Shown here: positions 25,056-35,253 of the stretch, in pieces
How the letters are laid out: every line of letters begins with the position of its first letter
Position numbering within the stretch: the first letter of the stretch is position 1
From: Owenia fusiformis
Taxonomy: Eukaryota; Annelida; Polychaeta; Sabellida; Oweniidae
Assembly (NCBI GenBank): GCA_903813345.2
Contig: CAIIXF020000008.1
Span: 10,631,278 to 10,691,277, forward strand
Length of the DNA stretch: 60,000 bases
Direction of reading: 5' to 3'
Translations under genes and position numbers: made by a program
The notes under the pieces: model-generated
The model's database searches: none
Told to the model about the DNA's origin: nothing
Seen by the model: the letters and a program-made list of their open reading frames with translations, nothing else

Positions 25056-25419
25056 ATGGCGATTCCTGAAAACATTCCTTCGATTTGGTAGGGATTTTCC
25101 ATCATTTGCAGGTATGAAGCTTTGGATTCATTTATTGTGCTACTTAAAGTGAATGGGAATTATTTTTCTACCGCTTTGGAGAGTTTGAGACACGAAACTT
25201 AGAATTTAGCTCCTTGTGACAACTTTTGATGGTTGAATTTTATTTTTGGTCCTCACTGTATTTGTTTTCAGGACTCGCAAGAGGCGTCTATAGGGCAAGG
25301 GAAAAATTGTGTCTTGCTTTATTTATGAAACCAATGAAAGTCAAAAAGATAGCATTGAAGAGGCAAACGAAGAATTAGCATCAAGTTCTGATGGATATGA
25401 CAAAATTAATAACAATTAA
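25056..25419 (+). pseudogene. Possible small two-exon gene or gene fragment with one in-frame stop
   Basis: Exon 1 would be 25056-25087: AACATGGCG is a good animal start context, encoding MAIPENIPSI, then donor G|GTAGGG. Exon 2 would start at 25272 after TTTGTTTTCAG. In the joined frame it gives TRKRRL, a TAG at 25291-25293, then GKGKIVSCFIYETNESQ, and an acidic tail (EEANEELASSSDGYD) to TAA at 25417-25419. The acidic, serine-rich end looks protein-like. The promoter motif just upstream supports a real transcription start. Options: a decayed gene copy, a non-coding first exon region, or chance. I do not recognise the protein. Confidence 0.3.
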
Positions 25420-25633
25420 TCGGGGATACATATTTGATCGAGGTTATTGCTATTGAATGTGTTTAAAAATGTCGATATTTTAGAGATTTTTTAGTATAAA
25501 TAGTATAAACATTGAACAAAGTTCAATTTACACCCCAGATAGAATCAACCATGGGCTTTCAACTAGATGGATGAATTAGCATAAACTGATTAAAGTAACA
25601 TAATCTAATAACTATTATTACAATAAATACAGA

Positions 25634-25771
25634 ATATCACATCATTTTGAGTGATATCATTTTTATCGCCGAGTTGATATCAAATATCAACACGAGTGAG
25701 CGAAGCGAATGACTGTTGATATTTGATATCTACGAGGCAATAAAATGATATCACGAGAAATTATGTGATAT
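25634..25771. repeat. Foldback (hairpin) repeat
   Basis: The arms TATCACATCATTTTGAGTGA / TCACGAGAAATTATGTGATA and GTTGATATCAAATATCAAC / GTTGATATTTGATATC pair around a centre CGAGTGAGCGAAGCGAATGA. It resembles the 34220-34440 foldback, whose centre also reads GGAGCGCAGCGAC. Non-coding. Confidence 0.75.
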
Positions 25772-26130
25772 TGGGTTTATCCCATGATTACACTCACCTT
25801 GTGATGTTCTGATCCAAATTCCAGGACATTGGCAGACAATATAAACTAGAAATTAGAATATCAATTGAATATTTGAAACACTTTGTTTTAGCAATTAAAA
25901 GTAAATTAAATGAACATGTAAACATTGTTTTTTGTCAGTTTTACGTCAGCTTTATAACAGTTAATATTATTGTGACTATTGTGACTGTGACGAGTCAAAC
26001 CAATGAAATTTCAGTCATGAATTACGTCAATTTCCCGTGCAATCTTTGGGTAGATGTTGCAATTCCCGGATGCCCAAACGTGTCAGGAATACATATATAC
26101 TTGAATGATCTTTATTGGACACATGCGTCT

Positions 26131-26277
26131 CGAAATCGCCACCTCGTGATTAAAGCGCCTAATCACTTAGCCTGAACGTGCGGGTTTTCAAGCCCTCTCG
26201 ACAACCCCTTGACTAGAGGCAGCTGATATTACGCCAAACACACCATAGGAAGTACAACTGACATTTCCTACCCCCTG

Positions 26278-26353
<76 letters not shown>

Positions 26354-26470
26354 GGCAGAATATTGGACTCTGTGCCCATACCATCCTTCACGATCGGGCT
26401 TCACTGCTATAGCAGCGTGAAACTGTTGAAATACCCTTGGACAAAGGATGTGCCCATACTGCATGTACCA
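26131..26470 (+). mobile_element. Probable tRNA-derived SINE
   Basis: A polymerase III-like head is visible: an A-box-like TCGTGATTAAAGCGCC (about 26144-26159) and a B-box-like GGGTTTTCAAGCCC (26182-26195) about 22 bp further on, in the layout of a tRNA gene but with degraded stems. A non-tRNA body follows, containing a long (CCTG)n run. The right boundary near 26470 is a guess. Both strands hold (AGRQ)n-type open frames across the microsatellite; these are artefacts. Confidence 0.45.
26280..26352. repeat. (CCTG)18 microsatellite
   Basis: Uninterrupted tetranucleotide run of about 73 bp, bounded by CCCCCTGCTG and TGTGGCAG. Confidence 0.97.
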
Positions 26471-27108
26471 TAGTATAGCATATGAGCAATGTCCGTAATT
26501 TATTTTTTGAATTTCTGTTGAACTTCTGGTTCATGGTTTATCAGGTTTAAGGAATAGAATCTTAGTCTATGATAGAAAATCCTACATTTTCCTTCGTATT
26601 CAAGTTCTTTAAATATTGCCTTGTGCTTTTTAACTAAACGAAATGTTAGTAGTAAGTTACATTTCTATCTATGAAAGTTAAAAATCATAATGGTAAGCGA
26701 GTAATCTTATGTCATATACTAAGGAAAAACATCTCATTATATTCGAAGTTTATATTTGTACCATTATTTACTTACACAACGATTAATAATGACATTTTGT
26801 AAAAACACTAAAACGATATGTGTCCTTTAACTGACTTTAGTGTTCACATCAACAATTTGCTAAAATACTAAAATATTTTATAAATCGCAAAAGATTTCTC
26901 TTCAATGTGATATGCATTATTATGAGATATCAATGGGGCTAAAATGGGGCAGAAATGTGTTTCCAGAAACTGAATTATTATTCCAGAAAATTCAAGAACT
27001 GTGGTTACCCTGTTGTGGCAGCAATAGCTATCAAATGATTCAAATAACAATACAGACACCACAGATCATTAATGAAAAAACAGTTTTTAGTATACACTCA
27101 CATAAGGA

Positions 27109-27114
27109 TTTATT
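27109..27114 (-). terminator. Polyadenylation signal of gene C
   Basis: AATAAA on the minus strand, 86 bp past the stop, within a block nearly identical to the 3' flank of B (13745-13880). Confidence 0.7.
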
Positions 27115-27199
27115 CTTTCAAATGAATCTCATGTAATATACATTAAACCGATTGACATCTGCCTGACCTCAACGTTGTTCAGACAATCTTATGATTGGT

Positions 27200-30100
27200 T
27201 TACATCATGCACTTTTCTGGGAAGTCGGCCATCGCTTTTGCATATAAGTTGATATTTAGGAGACTAAGTCTGTACACTTGTATCTCATCTTCATGACTGA
27301 CTGTAGCTCCAGCTGCCTTTGCACATTTTACCACGTTGTTAGGTACACCTAAACAATTTAAAGTATCATTTGTATGTGCATTATATATAAATATTGCTGT
27401 TTGTAATTTTTGTAACTTTGTTACATATTGCATTTCTTCAAAATATGAATATTGTCAGCACATTATTTGAAAATTCTTAAATGTGCTCAATCTCTAAAAT
27501 ATCCCAAATCAAAAAAATCATAACAGCATCCCATTTCCACCAAATACAGAATTGCCGTCCACAAAAAAGTTAAGTCCACTTAGGTTAGGAGACACAAAAA
27601 ACTTACTACTCCATGAAACAATTGCAGCCATGCAAGTACCGTACTTCTTTTTCTGAAGCAATTCAATCAGATCTTTATCCACTTGCGTCATGGCATTTTG
27701 AATGCATGTCAACATTTCACTAGGGACATCTGAAACAAAGAATGTAAGCAATGTATTTCTGCACTGGACGAGTGGACGCTGTTATAGAGAACCGCTCCCA
27801 TTCGTCTTACATTAATTCTCGAGAAGCCTCCCAATTATTTCCCCTTTTTGGAGATGAAAAGGATGGGGGTCGCAGGAGATTGAAGCACAACTTATATTTA
27901 CTATTTTAAATAAACTCTTACTAATTTCTTTATATAATTTCGTGTTAAAGATGAAGTCATGAAAGTTAATTCTTCCCAAATGAAAGTGGTAATATATATT
28001 CTAGTACCAGAACTATATAGTTGATGTTTATGCAGTGTTGCCCTTTATGGTTTAGTATCATGAAATTATATACTAGACTGATGAGTAATGTTGCCATTGC
28101 TTCACAAAGCACTGACGAACCTACCTTCTAGATGCTTATCAGCTGCAACTACTATCGCTCTATTGTCTGTAAGAATAATAGAAAAAACAATAGAAAATAA
28201 TTAATTTCAAATGTACATCTATCAAAAAACGTATTGCACCAAAAATGCTTAGGATCATTAACATACGCCGTTGTCTCTGTTATATAAATTGTTATTGGTC
28301 AATGTTAACAACTAATGCCAAAATGAAACTGTGTTGTGGTCAGTTAATAGTCGATCTTAGTTTACCTGTATTGAGGAAAGGGTGTAACACTGTAGTGTCA
28401 ATGTCGCAATTAGCTTCTTGCTTTTCAGCAAGTTCAATATCCCAAAGAGCTGCCATAAGCCATTCTTGTATCAGTGGGGCTGATGTGTCCTGACAGGCCG
28501 ATAGTGCTGGGCGATATGCATCCAATAGATCCTACAATATTTAGAGGTTATGTCACTATCGTGGCATATATGTCCGAGGTCTCAGTGATATATGACCCGA
28601 CCTTGGGAGGGACATTGATCTCTGAGAACCGAGGGCATATGTGCCACGATAGTGACATAAACGATTTATAACATACCTATGATGATGTAGACTGGTCAGA
28701 GAGTACCGTTTTCTTATAGAATTGACAAACAAATGGTTTGAAAATGATTGAAATGAGTTTAGAAAAATTGCTCGCGCAGTTTTGTCTTCGATTGATTGGT
28801 TATGACGTCAGCGCCTTGACCAATCAGAAAGTTAGCGGGCGCGGGCTCTTCAAAATTTATATTGGCCCGCTGTCTTGTGTACACTTTGCACTATACATTA
28901 TCATAGGTATGTTATAAGACAGCGTACTGATAAAGTAACATAATGGATGACTTTTCAGTTTCTAGATTTTTATTCCTAACCACCAGTATATTCTAAAACT
29001 TGAATCTTTGCTTCAGTTTCGAGCCAGATTACAACTCTTTGCTACTCTTTTCATTCGTTCGACTTCTCGCTTCTTAAAAGCGAGCTTTGTTTAGACTCAG
29101 GGTGAATCTTTGCTACAGTTTTGAGCCAAATCATAACTTTGACTTATTTGTAGATATAAATTGAGAACTCGAAAATCCATATCGGATACATCAATGACGC
29201 TACGTCGCAGTTAGCTAATTTGGGAGGGGGATGGAAAATGAGGATTATGTAGATGTAATGTACGTCACTTTATGATATTTGTTCTGTTTTGAGCTTTCTG
29301 ATATTGGATCTGTCTTGAACTTTTTGAAATAAGATCTATCTTGAGCTTTTTTGTTGTTGGATCTACATCCTCCAATCAAAGGCTCCAAGATCCCGGATAT
29401 CTTCTTTCTCTTTCCCCGGGGAAAGGATTAATGGGCTCTGTAGCCCTGTGTTCAGAAGATGTGGATCTATATAATGTCAGGTGAGAGATATATGTACAGT
29501 GTGACACATTAATACTTTGTACTATGATGACTTTGTCAACTGCGATGGAATCTCATCGTTATTCAGTTTATCATAAATGCATAAAACGACTCACTTTGTT
29601 GAATTGACAAATACTCTGGCCTGCCTTGTTTGTAGCACTTTGTACAGCATCCATCATCATCTCCTCACAAGTACCTAGGATTAAGGATATGTGAACACAG
29701 GTTGCACTCATTGATTGCATTCATTGATTGCATACCTAGGATGAAGGATGTATGATCACAGATTGCACTCATTGATTGGACACCTAAGATGAAGAATATG
29801 TGATCACATGTTGTACTCATTGATTGCACTCGTTGATCAGGGCTAGAACAGTTTAATGATTCAGCAATCCAAGTATTTCGCACATGATATGAAATAGGTC
29901 TTCCTGTTTTCTCAAAATACACCAAATGTTTACATTTTTTATTCAAATGTATCCTTTTCTTAACCGTGAGCATTTGAAAAATCAATAGTACACGCCTAAC
30001 CATCGACAACGTACAGTGACAAAATATACCGTTGTACACTTTCGATGTGTGGTGTCACTATTCTTACTGATATGAAGCAAAAACTATGATGCGGGTGTGA

Positions 30101-33100
30101 TGTAGGATTTAAAAATTAATCTGAGGAATACATTAAGAATTTCATGTTTGATTTCGTGTGTATTCGATTTGGAAGACTGTTAGCTTTCTGATTATGTTAA
30201 AAGAATTTTGAGCAGTGCTCAATTTTTTTCGTAGTAAATCTACCCACCATCAATGATCGGTTGGAAAATGTTGTTTTTCACATTTCCTTTGATCATATTT
30301 CCCCTGTCGCCGAAGAGCGTCGATTATTTTTATGAGAATATGTTTTCCTAAGTTACACAATTAAGGATGGTTGAAGATTTAATAAATATTCACGTTTTGA
30401 CTAAAATAATAAAAAAAAAAAAATCACAAGTGTACGTTGTCATCTCGATGTACGTTGTCCCATTGAACTTACATATCGGAATTCACTGTTAATTCTAATG
30501 TAGACAACGTATTTTTAATAACACTAATGGACAGGGGGATCAGATTCATTTAAAATTGAAACTGAACAATCACAATATTACTTCAACTTGATTGAACTAT
30601 TGAACCTCCGCACTTTCGTGATATAGCATAAAAGGGATTTTAAAAAGTCTTTTTCGACAAGCTAGTATAGATCTCTCTATATCAACTTCTTAAGATTATT
30701 AAAATTCATAAAAGTGTATCATTACGTTTGAGTACAGACGCCACTTTATCTTTAGAACATCTGTTTAGGGATAATTGTACATGTTCGTTGAACATAACTT
30801 GTAACTCATTAAAACCTGGATTTTGAAATAAAATCATTGCATTGTTTAATATTACATCTCGTGCATTTCAATTACACTGACACCGTACAGTGGAGTTGAC
30901 AACGTACACTTCTGTTTTTTTAAAATTATACCTAATACATAATATTTATCAAATCATCACTCATCCTACATTGTGTAGTTTAGAGAAACATATTCTCATA
31001 AAAATAATCGACACTCTTAGGACAGGGGAAAAGATGATCGAAAAAATGTGAAAAACCCAACATTTTCCAACCGATCAATTTTTGTGGGTGATTAACTACG
31101 AAAAAGATCGAGCATAGTTTTTGCTACAAATCAGTTAATAGTGACACCATACATCTAAAGTGTGCAGCGGTATATTTTGTCACTGTACCTTGTCGATGAT
31201 TAGGCGTGCAGTAGGTCGACGTTTTTGTACACATTTCATTCAGATTATCCGAATTCGACTCTACCAGTGCATCAGACCAACGTTTAAATCTTGGCATCCT
31301 AATGTTTATATTTATCAACAAAAGATGGTGTAGTTATTTGTATATTCGTTTTTATCGAGGGTACTCTATAAGGGTATGCCATCTTTTCAATCAAAGGTTA
31401 TCTTTGGTGAAAAGTGTGCACGCGCCTGTCAAATGCTGTTTTTCTAAATAAGTTATTTTCCTTGCTTCAATATTAACGGCACAAATCAAGCTTTGTATCG
31501 TATTCGATTGAGTGCGTGAGTAACATGTTTCCATGTTTTTGTTCCTTTTCTTATACGAGGTGGTCCAAAAAATGGGACACTCGTATTTCAAAAATAAAAA
31601 TTCATATCATTGGTGAAAACGTATCATATTATATACCAGTGAATATGGAATTTACTTATCTTTAATTTGGTTTATTATTAGTTCAAATTTATTATAATGC
31701 ATGTCAACCAGCGTCCAATTCAAATGACGTCATTTTCGTTTCAAAGCGGTTTTTCAAAAATCAAGTTTTTTGTCAACATAACAGAAGTTCAATATGTCCA
31801 CTATTCTGATCAAATATAACCCTCAATCTTGGCATAAACTTGTTGATATCATTATTGATATGCTTTTCAATGAATAAATTCCACTTCTCCACAATTCTGT
31901 CCTTTAGGGGTTGAATATAGGGTTCATGGTACACCAACTCTTAGTTCTCCTCATAGGTGGTAGTCGCAGAAGTTAGCATTAGGTGTTCTGGTTTGAGAGG
32001 GAAATTAAGGGAGATGATTCAATAAGTCCTACACTGAGGACTTATACTGATCTCATATTCTGTTAGTTACATTTTCCAAAAAGAAGGGGCTCCAAACCAT
32101 AGATCCCACAAGACAGTAAAATATTTAAATGAGAATGTGCCTAAATTCATACCCCCTTATCACTGGCCCCCAGATCACCTGATGCCAACGTCTGCGACTG
32201 CCACTTATGGGGAGTGTATCATGAACTCCTTACATCTTTACAGTCGCTAAAGGACAGGATTGTTGAGAAATAGAATTCACTGTCAACTGTTCAACAGCAT
32301 ATCATTGATGTTACTGATTAGTTAAGGCCAATATTGGGGGCTATAATTGATCAAAATGGAGGACACGTTGATCATCTGTTTCTGTAGACAAAAAAACTTG
32401 TTTTTGTAAGTTTTTGAAAAACCGTTCGTTTTTGAAACGAAAATGACGTCATTTGTATTGACGCTGGTTGACATGTATTATAATAAATTTGAACTTATGA
32501 TATACCAAATTAAAGAAAAGTAAATTCCCTATCCACTGGTACATGTATATAATATGACATGTTTTCGTAAATACAATCATTGTTTATTTTTGAAATATGA
32601 GTGTCCCATTTTTTGGACCACCCTGTACGACGCATAACTTGACTTTTTTTTAAGGCTTGTTGCTAGTGCACCATAGAAGTTCTATTGCAATAAACTGTGA
32701 TGTCTTTCAAAAGAATTATATGTGAGTGTTTGCGCTGGAATGAGTTTTTTTTGTTGAAAACACATGAGCATGCAATGAGCACTGCAGGGTTTATTGTTCT
32801 TTTCAGTGATACCGGGGGATCTCATTAAAATATTACGCAATTCACTACAACCGCGGGCATACAAAAATACAGCACTTAACTTATTTTCAAAATTTATGTA
32901 TTATCAATACCACTGGCGTTTAATGTATCTCAAACATCATGCCTAGTAACACAAAACTCACGGCACATTAAACACCAGTGAATACATGGCATCGATCAGC
33001 AATTAAACTTTCATTAATAGTTATTATTTGTCAGTATATCTCACACCCCAGTCACATTTGTCGTACGGAGGCCGTGCGTCGACCGCAGATCAATTAAATA

Positions 33101-33738
33101 AGTGAATTTCTGCGGCGAGCGTAGGAAAACTACGCTCGCCTTGCGGCCTCCGTACGGCGTATCCAGTTTTTTACAGGCCGCAGGGTCGCCGTAGAAATTA
33201 TAACTCGGAGTTATAATATTTGTTCATTTCTGAGGTCCCCGTAGAAATCAACTGGCTCAACAAGATTGAATTATTATTTGTCAATGTTTCACGATCACTT
33301 TTCATTTGATATAACATCCTAGCACTATGAATAACATTTATAAATTGTCCTGATGTAAATAAAATGAAAAAAAGTATTATTTATCAACAGAAATTTAAAA
33401 TTCACCGTGCGGCTGCCGTGGGAAATGTGACTGCAAAAGTATAATCTTGAGCGCAGAAATTCTACGGCGAGCGTAGAAAAGCTACTGGCCGCAGAAATGA
33501 TAGACCGCACGGCGGCCTTGGGAAATGTGACTGGGGTGTTACCCAACTCATTCGCCCTTCCTACTACATTCAAAATGGCACAATTTTTAACATCTTTATT
33601 ATTTTAAGAGTTGTAATGTGACCAAGCTAATTTTATTTTAACTGTATTTTAAAACTCACCATCAGCTTCGCGACGAATGGCTCCCTGGCAGATGCTAAGA
33701 AGCAAAATTGCGCATGTTAAAGTCAGAGTTGTCTTCAT
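27200..33738 (-). CDS. Gene C: small secreted Cys-rich two-module protein, 212 aa, six exons
   Basis: Exons: 33660-33738 (ATG), 29595-29674, 28366-28531, 28125-28166, 27607-27729, 27200-27348 (TAA at 27202-27200). Junctions are GT-AG with the family phases; total 639 nt. Exon 1 has one extra codon (IRREAD). The signal peptide is MKTTLTLTCAILLLSICQG. Cysteines are at 29, 49, 66, 95, 131, 155, 172 and 210; the ninth family cysteine (VSC in B and D) is His182 here, so C has eight, an even number. Exon 6 differs most from B and D (VSHEDEIQVYRLSLLN). Intron 5 is only 258 bp, probably near the ancestral size, while intron 1 is 3985 bp because of a mariner relic and a TIR element. Closest to A in exons 2, 3 and 5. 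Function unknown. Confidence 0.85.
28548..28916. repeat. Foldback repeats in intron 2 of gene C
   Basis: Two nested or adjacent hairpins: TTATGTCACTATCGTGGCAT (28548-28567) pairs with ATGTGCCACGATAGTGACAT (28639-28658), and TATAACATACCTATGATGAT (28667-28686) pairs with CATTATCATAGGTATGTTAT (28896-28915). They explain why this intron is 1063 bp against 222 bp in A. Non-coding. Confidence 0.75.
31556..32625 (+). mobile_element. Decayed mariner-like transposon in intron 1 of gene C
   Basis: 1070 bp with TIRs GGTGGTCCAAAAAATGGGAC at both ends, flanked by TA (31554-31555, 32626-32627). Transposase traces survive on the plus strand: GGGGCTCCAAACCATAGATC at about 32087 matches the DGAPPHRS region, followed by KTVKYLNENVPKF, and TGGCCCCCAGATCACCTGAT at about 32165 matches the WPPRSPD region before the last catalytic aspartate. 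Frameshifts and stops interrupt it, so no active protein is possible. TA duplication, TIRs and these traces agree on the IS630/Tc1/mariner group. Confidence 0.85.
33043..33539. mobile_element. 497-bp GC-richer TIR element in intron 1 of gene C
   Basis: The ends ACACCCCAGTCACATTT and AAATGTGACTGGGGTGT are perfect inverted repeats; inner parts (ACGGAGGCCGTGCG, CGCACGGCGGCC, repeated GGCGAGCGTAG) are also self-complementary. In gene A the same intron position reads ATCTCACCCAAATCATT without interruption (2012-2028), so this is an insertion. Flanking TCA and TTA suggest an imperfect 3-bp duplication. Superfamily not clear. Confidence 0.75.
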
Positions 33739-33794
33739 GGTTGTCGTTTGCGCTTTCTTCGATGATGAGAATGATTCGGCATGGACAATCATGT

Positions 33795-33803
33795 TTTTAT
33801 ATC
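33795..33803 (-). promoter_or_regulatory. TATA-like box of gene C
   Basis: GATATAAAA on the minus strand, 57 bp before the ATG, aligned with TATATAAAA of A and B. Confidence 0.65.
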
Positions 33804-34219
33804 CAATTAGAACTTAACCCTGGATCCATTAAAATAAATAATGCATTATTTGATGTTCATTTTTACTTATTGATAGTGGTTACATCTATGGAGTTTAATA
33901 TTTTCGACAAATTATTAAGTTATTATCACCACCTGCAGACCTGTGAGGCATGTTCTCAGGGTTTTAGTACTAGTTTAGAAGGCCAATATTTTACCATGAA
34001 GATTATGAAGAAATTACTAAGAAATATCAGGAACTTGATATAGTTTATTGCTTTAACTAAAAGCTATTTATCTTGGACAATATAAACCACCCCAAAGCCA
34101 TGTTATAGTCAAATTAGTAAGATGCATTTTCTGATCCAATACGATTTCGAAGTTATTGTAAACGGCATAGACATCCTACACTCTGAAAGATTGTTTTTCT
34201 AGCATAATTTTGACCATAT
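33804..34219. other. 5' flank of gene C, shared with gene A
   Basis: 33900-33990 matches 2360-2450 upstream of A (TTTTCGACAAATTATTAAGT, GGCATGTTCTCAGGGTTTTAG). No gene. Confidence 0.55.
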
Positions 34220-34830
34220 TCAGATGATATATATAGGTTATTTACTGGGAGGGATTGAATATAGCTTTTATTCCGAGGGAGAATATGATATTGACCGAAG
34301 GGTAATATGATATTGACCCAGGGAGCGCAGCGACAGAGTTTTAATATGATATTGCCCAAGGACAATATCATATTTTCCGAGGAATAAAACCCATATTCAA
34401 TCCCGACCAGATATAACTTATTTATTCCATAATACATCCCTATAAAATGTTACATTTGGATAATGCAAACATTATATTAATAAATGCACATTGTTTAAAG
34501 TTAAATTTCAAAGTTTATTAACATAATTGTTTATGTAAAATATAATACTGTTAAAAGAATAAAATGCTTTTATCTGTTAGTCAAGGTTAAAAATATCCGG
34601 GAAACCAAAAATAGGTTAATAAGCTCCAATACGATTTTCCCGGGGACAATACGATTTTTTCATGTAATACGCCCCAATACGATTTTCCCGGGGACAATAC
34701 GATTTTTTCATGTAATACGCTCCAATACAATTTTCCCAGGGACAATACGACTTTCCATGTAATACGATTCAATACTATATTTATTCCTACATTTCCCTGG
34801 GAAAAAAGTAGTATTATGGAATAAATGATC
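34220..34830. repeat. Foldback element with internal 48-bp tandem repeat
   Basis: 34235-34420 forms a hairpin: GGGATTGAATATAGCTTTTATTCC pairs with GGAATAAAACCCATATTCAATCCC, around GAATATGATATTG and CAATATCATATT arms. A CCAATACGATTTTCCCGGGG unit repeats at 34626, 34674 and 34722 (48 bp apart), with a decayed fourth copy. TTATTCCATAATAC (34420) pairs with GTATTATGGAATAA (34810), closing a larger arm. Non-coding; the open frames over it are shadows of the repeat. Confidence 0.7.
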
Positions 34831-35158
34831 GAAGGGATCTATAAATATCCAGTATCGTAAAAAACACTGATGAAAACATTTATTTATTCAAATTAATACT
34901 TTGTGTTTTTCAAATATATATTTTAAAAAATTCTTGGGAAGGAGCAGGGGCTGGTAAGGACCTGAGCAAATACTGTATTTACGAATGAGGGACGTATTGC
35001 ATGATTTGAAGGTCGGTATGCCTATTTTTTAAACCGTTATCAAAGCTGTTTTCATATTAGATTTTATCAGCAATTGGCTATGAAATAACACTATATAATA
35101 ATCATAATGATAATAGATCATTAACGAAAACAGTTTTTAGTGAACAGTCACATTAGAA

Positions 35159-35164
35159 TTTATT
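35159..35164 (-). terminator. Polyadenylation signal of gene D
   Basis: AATAAA on the minus strand about 90 bp past the stop, in a block aligned with the signals of B and C. Confidence 0.65.
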
Positions 35165-35253
35165 TTTTCAAACATGTATAATACATGAAAGCGACTGACA
35201 TCTGCCTGGTCTTATCGTTGCAAGCCAGTCAAGCTTATAATGACTGCTTTACA

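Noticed and set aside
26188-26464. AGRQ-repeat frames on the minus strand
   Set aside because: Translation of the (CCTG)n microsatellite.
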